A stretch of DNA of 16,466 nt from JAYUKV01 sp043764135 (lineage in GTDB: Bacteria; Patescibacteriota; JACMRA01): NCBI GenBank assembly GCA_043764135.1, contig JAYUKV010000046.1:1-16466 (forward strand). Reading direction: 5' to 3'. The notes below the pieces were generated by a model, which was not told where the DNA came from, ran no database searches, and saw nothing but the letters and a program-made list of their open reading frames with translations. Shown here in pieces: positions 1-5,484 of this stretch. The translations under genes and the position numbers were made by a program. Numbering within the stretch: position 1 is the stretch's first letter; every line of letters begins with the position of its first letter.

Positions 1-42
1 GTAATCAGAGTAGAGATCTAAAGTTGGTTTATCCAAAATCAT
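1..42 (-). CDS. Transposase N-terminus, IS701-like (partial, runs off the window)
   Basis: Fourteen codons starting with ATG at 42-40 read MILDKPTLDLYSDY and continue beyond base 1. A start followed by KPTLxLYxDYL is, from memory, typical of IS701/IS4-superfamily DDE transposases, where this N-terminal segment precedes a helical DNA-binding region. The catalytic DDE residues lie outside the window. The ATG is 53 bases inside the IS end, a normal leader length for a compact IS. No strong Shine-Dalgarno is visible. The matching C-terminus is at the other window edge. The read is short, so the family identification is moderate. Confidence 0.65.
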   Translation of the reverse strand, partial: MILDKPTLDLYSDY

Positions 43-48
43 GAACTA

Positions 49-465
49 TTATTGGGAGGTTTTGGTTTGTTGTAAAGTTGGTTGCGAAAGGTGAGTTAGT
101 TGATTAAGAATGTTGGTGTAAATGGTAATTTTGGTTTTACCTCTTAAGCAGGTGTTATCTTTTTGACCAAGGCTTAATGTTGACGGTTGTTGTTCTACTA
201 AAATTTTATCCAAGTCTTGTTCGATCCCGGTGATTAGTATGTTATTATCACCTTGTAATACTTCTACTTCAAGTGAAGAACTAACATTTAATTCTTCAAT
301 TGAACTAGTAAGGGCAATGTTACGAGTTGATTGATTATCATTAATCAATTCACAGTTTCCAAAATTAGTTCCAGATGCAGTATTGTTTTGAATACTGATA
401 TTAACTGGAAAACAACCTTGCAACATAATTGCAATCAATCCGAGCCAAGCAAGCTTCTTGAACAT
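49..465 (-). CDS. DUF2807-like lipoprotein, 3' end replaced by an IS insertion
   Basis: The N-terminus MFKKLAWLGLIAIMLQGC is a lipoprotein signal with a lipobox (LQGC, Cys18), so the product is expected to be anchored outside the cytoplasmic membrane. Residues about 55-120 have the pattern of the start of a DUF2807 (head GIN/adhesin-like beta-helix) domain: alternating hydrophobic strands, then LEVEVLQGDNNILITG, then an ITIYTNILNQLTHL-type strand. Family members usually continue with further beta-helix rungs to 200 residues or more. Here native sequence ends at residue 123, and residues 124-138 are read from IS sequence before a TAA. The start is supported by a strong AAGGAG Shine-Dalgarno (475-480), the best in the window. 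The gene is divergent from the ABC exporter. The product is probably non-functional or altered. Confidence 0.7.
   Translation of the reverse strand: MFKKLAWLGLIAIMLQGCFPVNISIQNNTASGTNFGNCELINDNQSTRNIALTSSIEELNVSSSLEVEVLQGDNNILITGIEQDLDKILVEQQPSTLSLGQKDNTCLRGKTKITIYTNILNQLTHLSQPTLQQTKTSQ
78..95 (-). repeat. IS terminal inverted repeat, left copy
   Basis: The minus strand reads CTCACCTTTCGCAACCAA from 95 down to 78. The identical 18 bases occur on the plus strand at 16374-16391, so the two copies are exact inverted repeats about 16.3 kb apart, each pointing outward from the window. Similarity ends abruptly beyond the 18 bp. Confidence 0.85.
96..99. repeat. Candidate IS target-site duplication TTAG (left)
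   Basis: The four bases directly inside the left IS end are TTAG (CTAA on the other strand), matching a YTAR target consensus. The four bases directly inside the right IS end (16370-16373) are also TTAG in the same plus-strand orientation. Confidence 0.6.
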
Positions 466-478
466 AGAAAATTTCTCC

Positions 479-526
479 TTAGTATATTACTAAGATATGT
501 GATATAATATACATATCACAATATCT
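479..526. promoter_or_regulatory. Divergent control region with two operator-like palindromes
   Basis: TTAGTATATTACTAA (479-493) is a palindrome with 6-bp arms, directly beside the Shine-Dalgarno of the lipoprotein gene. A second inverted repeat has arms GTGATAT (499-505) and ATATCAC (513-519), flanked by AGATAT (493-498) and ATATCT (521-526). A TATAAT (503-508) lies inside it on the plus strand. For the minus strand, TTGAAT (538-533) and TATGTA (515-510) are spaced 17 bp. A dimeric repressor covering these sites would control both the lipoprotein and the exporter. PadR-type regulation is only a guess; no regulator gene is in the window. Confidence 0.5.
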
Positions 527-577
527 AATAATATTCAAGCTTTACAATTAACTTAATATATGTATCAATTATAGTCT

Positions 578-1477
578 ATGTCTACAAAAGAACAACTAAA
601 CACTTCTCAAACAGGTAGTTATTTCTCATTTTTGCAGGCATTGTGGTACTTCTTAGGAAGTAAGCGGTATTGGTTCTTAGTTTGGATAGCTTTATTTGCT
701 GTTGCACAGATATTGTTTATTGCCTATCTGGAATTAACAGCTAGATTAATTAATCAATTAGTCGCATATTCTCAAACCAAGGACTTACAACCTGCAATCA
801 ACACTGTGATATTGATGGTACTATCTGTAATATTTTCAGGTTTTATTAGAATTTTTGCCAAAGAGCAAATCACAAAAATTGCTCTAACCCTCCAAACCAA
901 AGTAAAAACAGAAGGAATGCAAAAACTAATGGAGTTTCCAATTTCTTGGCACCAAAAAGAAAACAGTGGTAACAAAGTTCAAAGATTAAATACAGGAGCT
1001 GATCAATTACGACAATTTTTAAATGGATTTAATAATGTTGTTTTACCTTCTGGAATTAATTTGATATTAGTAGGGATTGTTTTTGCTAGATTGAATATTA
1101 GATATATTTTATTTGCATTAGTATTTGCTTTTGCAGTTTATCTAAACGAAAAATTCTTCATCAATCGAAAAGCTGTACTTCAAAACAAAATCTTAAAAAT
1201 ACAAGAAAAAAATGCAGGTCTTCAATTCGAAACTGCATCTAATATTCTAACCGCCAAAGCAAGCGATGCAATGACCAAAATCAACACCAGAGTTGCAGAC
1301 AGCGAACAAGAAGTGCTCGAGCTTAATTTGGCAAAAAGAAAGCTAGTTTCTCAAAAATGGTATGTGATTCATGCTATGACAGGTATAACTATTGGTATTT
1401 TCTTAGCGTTAGTCTTACAAGACTATGTAGCAGGTGCAATACTAATAGGTAATGTATCTGTAATGCTTAGTTATTAA
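578..1477 (+). CDS. ABC exporter, transmembrane-domain half (ends at an in-frame TAA)
   Basis: The 299-residue product is the transmembrane domain of a type IV (MsbA-like) ABC exporter. Hydrophobic segments lie near residues 32-55, 72-92, 150-170, 173-190, 262-280 and 282-298, with long charged intracellular helices between them. The sequence IAYLELTARLINQLV and the helix around LQTKVKTEGMQKLMEFP (coupling-helix region) fit the fold. It stops exactly where the last TM helix should run into the linker (VMLSY, then TAA). The same reading frame continues after the stop through a linker with KQLRDSINDL and RMYPIF into the ATPase domain, so 578-2371 is one gene of about 598 codons broken by a single nonsense codon. 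The substrate is unknown. No clear Shine-Dalgarno precedes the ATG. Confidence 0.8.
   Translation: MSTKEQLNTSQTGSYFSFLQALWYFLGSKRYWFLVWIALFAVAQILFIAYLELTARLINQLVAYSQTKDLQPAINTVILMVLSVIFSGFIRIFAKEQITKIALTLQTKVKTEGMQKLMEFPISWHQKENSGNKVQRLNTGADQLRQFLNGFNNVVLPSGINLILVGIVFARLNIRYILFALVFAFAVYLNEKFFINRKAVLQNKILKIQEKNAGLQFETASNILTAKASDAMTKINTRVADSEQEVLELNLAKRKLVSQKWYVIHAMTGITIGIFLALVLQDYVAGAILIGNVSVMLSY
1475..1477 (+). other. In-frame nonsense codon splitting the ABC exporter gene
   Basis: TAA here separates two open stretches in one reading frame (578-1474 and 1478-2371). The codons after it, starting KQLRDSINDLVTSLDS, are the expected exporter linker. No insertion or deletion is needed to restore the gene; one base change (for example from TTA, TAT or CAA) explains it. 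Confidence 0.8.
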
Positions 1478-1555
1478 AAACAGTTAAGGGACTCAATCAA
1501 TGATCTAGTTACTAGCTTAGATTCGATAGAGGAGAATAAAATTGCAGTTAACAGA

Positions 1556-2371
1556 ATGTATCCAATATTTACTGAAAAACCTGAAGTTTACTTTGGCAAT
1601 GATAACTTCCCAAATTTATGGTCCAAAATTGAGATCAGTAAGGCTTCGTTTGCATACCCATCTAGTGAAGACACCAACGCTAATGCAATTACAAACCTTA
1701 ATTTAGTTATTAATAGAAATGATAGAATTGGAATTGTTGGACACTCAGGATCTGGAAAGTCAACTTTAGCAAAATTACTAATAGGGCTCTATAAACTAGA
1801 AAGCGGTGCTTTTAAAATCGGCGAGACCAGCTTTTATGACATAGAGCATAAAAACATAACAGATAATATTGCAATTGTACTTCAAGAAACAGAAATGTTT
1901 AACATGTCATTTAAAGAAAATGTTACTCTCTTAAAACCATTTGATAAAATACGCTTTGATAAAGCTGTTAAAATATCACAATTAGATCAAGTTTTAGAAC
2001 AACTTCCTTCTGGAATTGAAACTACTATAGGTGAGAAGGGTTACAAGCTCTCAGGAGGTCAGAGACAAAGATTAGGAATTGCAAGAGCAATATATTCTGA
2101 CGCACCAATTATAATTTTTGATGAAGCAACTTCAGCTCTTGATACCACTACTGAAAGATTAATTCAAGATGCACTAGATACCCAAATAGGAGAAAAAACA
2201 CTAATCTTTATTGCCCATAGATTATCAACACTTAAGAACATGAATAGAATTGTAGTATTCGAATATGGTAAGATAATAGAAGATGGATTATTCGATCAAT
2301 TATTGAATGATAAACAATCAACATTCTACGATTTATGGAATCAACAAGGGAAGACAACAACGACCATTTAG
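1556..2371 (+). CDS. ABC exporter, ATP-binding domain half
   Basis: This is a complete ABC exporter nucleotide-binding domain. Walker A is GHSGSGKST (residues about 62-70), the Q-loop is in VLQETEMF (about 108-115), the ABC signature is LSGGQRQRLGIARA (about 165-178), Walker B with D-loop is IIIFDEATSALD (about 185-196), and the switch histidine is in IAHRLST (about 220-226). All catalytic motifs are intact. The chosen ATG is the first one after the in-frame TAA at 1475 and sits in the linker (MYPIF), with no Shine-Dalgarno in front, so independent translation is doubtful. It would normally be fused to the preceding TMD. Without a partner TMD in the same chain it would be a soluble ATPase. 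A hairpin terminator overlaps its TAG stop. Confidence 0.85.
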   Translation: MYPIFTEKPEVYFGNDNFPNLWSKIEISKASFAYPSSEDTNANAITNLNLVINRNDRIGIVGHSGSGKSTLAKLLIGLYKLESGAFKIGETSFYDIEHKNITDNIAIVLQETEMFNMSFKENVTLLKPFDKIRFDKAVKISQLDQVLEQLPSGIETTIGEKGYKLSGGQRQRLGIARAIYSDAPIIIFDEATSALDTTTERLIQDALDTQIGEKTLIFIAHRLSTLKNMNRIVVFEYGKIIEDGLFDQLLNDKQSTFYDLWNQQGKTTTTI

Positions 2372-2378
2372 GTCGTTG
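2358..2378 (+). terminator. Hairpin terminator after the ABC exporter
   Basis: Perfect 8-bp arms CAACGACC (2358-2365) and GGTCGTTG (2371-2378) enclose a 5-base loop and overlap the TAG stop. The following ATTTGTTAATAAATT is only moderately T-rich, so termination may be incomplete. Confidence 0.6.
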
Positions 2379-2485
2379 ATTTGTTAATAAATTAACTCAA
2401 TTTTATTTTCAAGACAATATAACCATTTTCCAGCATTTTTGCTTCTTTCCTTCTGTAACGACCGTCCTTCTAACATAGGAATACA

Positions 2486-2550
2486 GGTTAATTTTTACAA
2501 AATTGAGAACTGTCTGAGCACAGCGAGTTTTCGAAATTTAAAAATTAACC
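2486..2550. repeat. Long imperfect hairpin with 11-bp perfect outer arms
   Basis: Arms GGTTAATTTTT (2486-2496) and AAAAATTAACC (2540-2550) are exactly complementary. Further inside, GAGAACT (about 2505-2511) pairs with AGTTTTC (about 2526-2532) with one G-T pair, and CTGT pairs with ACAG near the tip. The result is a stem-loop of about 65 nt that is not followed by a T-tract, so it is not a simple terminator. Confidence 0.6.
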
Positions 2551-2586
2551 GTCATCTGTTAATAGGAAGTGAAAGAAAAAAAGAAG

Positions 2587-2617
2587 TACTTTTGGTTATC
2601 TTTTGGTATCAAAAGTA
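2587..2617. repeat. Second hairpin in the same intergenic stretch
   Basis: Arms TACTTTTG (2587-2594) and CAAAAGTA (2610-2617) are exactly complementary, with a 15-base loop. No T-tract follows. Confidence 0.5.
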
Positions 2618-2687
2618 ACAAGAGATAGATATCAATTAATTTCCAAAGGATTGGCTAAAAAACTAAAAACTAAAATGTTATAAAGTT

Positions 2688-2978
2688 TTAACTCTCAGTT
2701 GTATCAATTTCAAACAACTCAATACTCTGCATATCAAATAAATTAGACTCCTTCATTACATCTTTAATCAATGGAAGAACTAATTCTATTTCATTAGACA
2801 TTATATACATATCATTTTCAGTTATATCAATATCCAATTCAGGGTCCACTTCATCCGTTCTATCGTAAATAGCGTCTAGAACAGTTTCTAATTGGCTAAT
2901 CTGGAAGTTGTCTTTTGTTGTGATTTGTTTGTTCAGGTTAAATTCCAAAGAATAAACCTTTTGCTCGATTTCATTCAT
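2688..2978 (-). CDS. Small acidic hypothetical protein
   Basis: The 96-residue product is strongly acidic, with Asp/Glu clusters around residues 40-55 (DEVDPELDIDITENDMY) and at the C-terminus. It has no signal peptide, TM segment or cysteine. I do not recognise a family. Predicted helices around residues 25-40 and 58-75 suggest a small soluble cytoplasmic protein. It is divergent from the coiled-coil gene at 3054 and shares a promoter region with it. A good minus-strand promoter (TTGACA, 17 bp, TTTAAT) lies just upstream, but there is no Shine-Dalgarno before the ATG. Partnership with its neighbour is possible but unsupported beyond position. Confidence 0.55.
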   Translation of the reverse strand: MNEIEQKVYSLEFNLNKQITTKDNFQISQLETVLDAIYDRTDEVDPELDIDITENDMYIMSNEIELVLPLIKDVMKESNLFDMQSIELFEIDTTES

Positions 2979-2990
2979 AAGCTTAAATGG

Positions 2991-3019
2991 ATTAAAAATA
3001 TTCTAGACTTTTTTGTCAA
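2991..3019 (-). promoter_or_regulatory. Sigma70-type promoter for the small acidic gene
   Basis: On the minus strand TTGACA (3019-3014), a 17-bp spacer and TTTAAT (2996-2991) precede the ATG at 2978. The -35 box shares five bases with the -35 box of the divergent plus-strand promoter. Confidence 0.6.
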
Positions 3020-3041
3020 TACATAAATTGTAGATTATAAT
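3013..3041 (+). promoter_or_regulatory. Sigma70-type promoter for the coiled-coil gene, near-leaderless
   Basis: TTGTCA (3013-3018), a 17-bp spacer and a consensus TATAAT (3036-3041). The ATG at 3054 begins only 12 bases after the -10 box, so the transcript would have a leader of about 5-6 nt and no room for a Shine-Dalgarno. Confidence 0.7.
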
Positions 3042-3053
3042 GTCTGCATAAAT

Positions 3054-4979
3054 ATGGCCAAAGAAAAAAACACAAATAACGCAAAAAAACCAGAACAATC
3101 TAAAGCTAAAGAAAGCAAAGAAAGAAAGGCTAAAGGTTTGGTTGAAACTTTAAAAACTTTTCCACCAATTGAGATAATAAAAAGTGCTTACTATCGGTCA
3201 TTAGCAAAGAGACAAGAATCAGAGGCTAGAGCCAAGAGAAATTCTATCGATACAAATGTAATAGATCAAAGAATAGAACAAGGAAGAGCAAATGCTCAAG
3301 AATTGATTGATGTGCATAATATTTTGTCTGAAAACAATGAGAATGTAAAAGAAGAACTTAGACATAACATAGAAGATGAAGGCAATCAAGCATTGCAAGA
3401 TAAAAAAGACATAATAAAAGCTGAACAAAAATCAATAAACCCTCAATATAAAGAAGATGCATTTGCATTGCAAGTAAAGTTAGTAAAGGCCAAAAGCAAT
3501 GCAGAAAGAAAATCTGTTATAGCAGAAATTGCACAATTAAATCAAGACTACCAACAACGACAAGCAGACCTAGATAGTGAAGTTGATTATTTTTCAAAAG
3601 ACGGAATTAAAGGTCAAAAATCAAAAGAAAAAGTTGAATTCAAAATCAATGCAAATGACAAAGCTGTCAAATCAGCAACCGATGCATCTAAAGATTTAGA
3701 AGCAAAACGAAGATTAAAAAATATCCAGAATATAAGAAAATCAAAGGAAGAGTCAAACGCTGAAAATAATGATCCAAATCAAGAAGGAAAACCAGAACCA
3801 AAAGAACAAAAAGAATCAAGACTTAAGAATTTATTTAAAAAACTACAAATAGCTGGAGCGTCATTAAATACAAACAAGAATTCAAAATCAGAGGAAGCTT
3901 CAACAGCTGAACCTAAGAAAAAATTATCTCCATCAGAAAAAGTAGCTAAAGCTCAAGAGGATGCGAGAAAAAAAGAATTGAATAAATATGCTAGAAATAA
4001 GAAAATCAAGAGATTTGTAAAAGAGCAAACAGGTATTGGAATGACACCTGAAGAAAAGATTAAATCTGTACAAGAAAACGATAAAAAAGTTAAAGAAAGA
4101 AATGAAAAATGGGCAAAGTCTGGTAAAGAAACAACAAAAAAAGCCTGGGAATCACTAAAATCAATGCCTGGAGGAATACAAAAATCACTTCAAAAAGGCT
4201 ATGATAAAATGATTAATAATAAATACACAGATTATTTAGCTGCCAGAATTCAAGAATCAAATAAAAATAGAAAAGCTGCCCCAGATACTCCACCACTCAA
4301 AGCATGGTTAGATAAAAAAGCCAAACCTTTTATGAAAGACGTTCTCTACAATGTCCAAAATCCAGACCAACGAGCAGACCGAACAGAATACAAGAAAAGA
4401 TTAGGCGAAGCATTGATGATAACAAACCTCTGGAATAAAGAAACAGTAGATATATATAATAAAATCCTCGATACTGAACAAGAGAATTATCACCTAGAAG
4501 AATATGTAAAACAATTAAGTAAAGATCTATATCTCTATAAATCTGATTGGACAGAAGAAGCTGATCCAGCAGTGATCGCTGAGTTAGAAGCAAAAATTGA
4601 TAATTACAGCCAAACAATAAGCGAAAGAAATGAATTAATTAAAAATCTTGAAACTAAGTTTGTAATTGCTTTGGAAGATAATGTCATTGAGGAAGAGAGT
4701 GTTTCAGACGAGACTATATCTGATTATTACAATGAGAACACTAAATATTCACAAACCCAAATGGTAACTAAAGAAAGCGAAAGAAGAGAATTTGAATTAT
4801 TAATTCAGATTGGGCAATTAGAAGCTCAGATAGATAATAATAAAACTTCTGCCAAAGACAAAAAACCTTTGGAATTTAAAAAATCAAAATTAAAACAGGA
4901 AATACTTGAAGCAAGAAAACTCAGAGATCAAGTCTTAACTTCGCTTGAAAATATTGAATATTTCGACTACATTGTTTAA
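3054..4979 (+). CDS. Hypothetical Lys/Glu-rich coiled-coil protein, 641 aa
   Basis: I do not recognise a family. The protein is extremely charged, rich in Lys, Glu, Asn and Gln, contains no cysteine, and has no signal peptide or TM segment, so it is predicted cytoplasmic. Residues 1-30 and about 220-305 are low-complexity and probably disordered. Residues about 75-215 and 455-640 have long helical, heptad-like runs typical of coiled coils (for example ELIKNLETKF and LIQIGQLEAQIDN). The middle (about 310-440) has more aromatic and Gly/Pro residues (WESLKSMPGGIQ, PPLKAWLDKKAKPF) and may fold. The start follows the TATAAT promoter closely. A terminator hairpin sits 20 bases after the stop. The charge pattern recalls structural or DNA-associated coiled-coil proteins, but no motif proves a role. 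Confidence 0.7.
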   Translation: MAKEKNTNNAKKPEQSKAKESKERKAKGLVETLKTFPPIEIIKSAYYRSLAKRQESEARAKRNSIDTNVIDQRIEQGRANAQELIDVHNILSENNENVKEELRHNIEDEGNQALQDKKDIIKAEQKSINPQYKEDAFALQVKLVKAKSNAERKSVIAEIAQLNQDYQQRQADLDSEVDYFSKDGIKGQKSKEKVEFKINANDKAVKSATDASKDLEAKRRLKNIQNIRKSKEESNAENNDPNQEGKPEPKEQKESRLKNLFKKLQIAGASLNTNKNSKSEEASTAEPKKKLSPSEKVAKAQEDARKKELNKYARNKKIKRFVKEQTGIGMTPEEKIKSVQENDKKVKERNEKWAKSGKETTKKAWESLKSMPGGIQKSLQKGYDKMINNKYTDYLAARIQESNKNRKAAPDTPPLKAWLDKKAKPFMKDVLYNVQNPDQRADRTEYKKRLGEALMITNLWNKETVDIYNKILDTEQENYHLEEYVKQLSKDLYLYKSDWTEEADPAVIAELEAKIDNYSQTISERNELIKNLETKFVIALEDNVIEEESVSDETISDYYNENTKYSQTQMVTKESERREFELLIQIGQLEAQIDNNKTSAKDKKPLEFKKSKLKQEILEARKLRDQVLTSLENIEYFDYIV

Positions 4980-4998
4980 ATAATTAATAAAAAAATAA

Positions 4999-5025
4999 AC
5001 CGCACTGTAATTTATACAATGCGGT
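4999..5025. terminator. Bidirectional terminator between convergent genes
   Basis: Arms ACCGCACTGT and ACAATGCGGT (one mismatch) enclose a 7-base AT loop. T-rich sequence follows on the plus strand (CTTTATCATTT) and a better T-tract on the minus strand (TTTATTTTTTATTAATT), which suits convergent genes ending at 4979 and 5070. Confidence 0.75.
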
Positions 5026-5069
5026 CTTTATCATTTATGGATAGTTCAAAAGTAGAACTACACATAAGA

Positions 5070-5378
5070 TCAAAATTTGTGAGTCTTGATCCATGCAAAA
5101 CTTACACAAGTGGTAAGCATAAAGATGCTTACAAAAACAGAAAAGTTTATGCTAGCAAAAGCACAAATTAAGACAAAATCAGTTAGGAAATCTACTTTCC
5201 CATTCGAAATTGAGCGGTGAGTAGATCCTGCACCCAAAGCTGAAACCTCTGTTACATTTAAAACAGTATTGGTAGCTTTCGGATTCAATTGGTAAACCAA
5301 AGAAGCTGCACCGATTGCATTTATCGCAACAATTGCAAACGTACCTGTGAGTAACCCGAAAGTAATAGGATTTCGCAT
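5070..5378 (-). CDS. Small two-TM membrane protein, hypothetical
   Basis: Starting at the ATG (MRNPITFGLLTG), the product is 102 residues with two hydrophobic segments, about residues 6-28 (ending AIGAASLVYQL) and 66-95 (rich in Phe, Val, Ser). About 37 polar residues lie between them. The first segment could also act as a signal anchor. An upstream in-frame TTG at 5390 would add four residues; I prefer the ATG. It has a clear promoter (TTGACT, 17 bp, TATTAT) and no Shine-Dalgarno. The leader ends in two direct copies of GGTTCTAATT just before the ATG. No family is recognised. It is the only native gene in the window that ends in TGA. Confidence 0.6.
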   Translation of the reverse strand: MRNPITFGLLTGTFAIVAINAIGAASLVYQLNPKATNTVLNVTEVSALGAGSTHRSISNGKVDFLTDFVLICAFASINFSVFVSIFMLTTCVSFAWIKTHKF

Positions 5379-5422
5379 AATTAGAACCAAATTAGAACCA
5401 GGGAATGAATTTTCTTAATCTA

Positions 5423-5451
5423 ATAATAGCCTATTTTTTAACTTTAGTCAA
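5423..5451 (-). promoter_or_regulatory. Sigma70-type promoter for the two-TM protein
   Basis: On the minus strand TTGACT (5451-5446), a 17-bp spacer and TATTAT (5428-5423), giving a leader of roughly 35-40 nt before the ATG at 5378. Confidence 0.65.
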
Positions 5452-5484
5452 TAGGTTAAAACAAGTAATTCCATTAACATTTAA

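Larger units (their letters stand above)
1..95 (-). mobile_element. Left end of an IS701-like insertion sequence (partial)
   Basis: On the minus strand this stretch starts at base 95 with an 18-bp terminal inverted repeat, runs through a short leader, and reaches a transposase start codon at 42. The same 18 bp occurs inverted at 16374-16391, with the 3' end of a transposase gene behind it, so the two window edges are the two ends of the same kind of IS. The TIR is followed inward by TTAG, which fits the YTAR 4-bp target duplication I recall for the IS701 family. The insertion interrupts the DUF2807 lipoprotein gene. Family assignment rests on the transposase N-terminus and the target site, so IS presence is firmer than the family name. 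Confidence 0.8.
2379..2687. other. Non-coding stretch with strong hairpins, no gene seen
   Basis: There is no convincing ORF in about 310 bases. The stretch has a pyrimidine-rich section around 2430-2475, a long imperfect hairpin at 2486-2550, a purine run at about 2564-2586 and a second hairpin at 2587-2617. The base texture differs from the simple A/T-rich intergenic regions elsewhere in the window. It could be a dispersed intergenic repeat, a structured RNA or the decayed remnant of a gene. None can be decided from one copy. Confidence 0.45.

Noticed and set aside
2486..2550. Integron attC site
   Set aside because: The hairpin arms lack the R/L box layout (RYYYAAC and GTTRRRY in the right order), and no integrase is nearby.
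4330..4617. Minus-strand ORF inside the coiled-coil gene (also 3219-3428)
   Set aside because: Hydrophobic antisense shadows of Lys/Glu-rich coding sequence; no ribosome binding site or promoter.
5379..5390. TTG start for the two-TM protein
   Set aside because: It adds only four residues before a normal ATG and has no Shine-Dalgarno to favour it.
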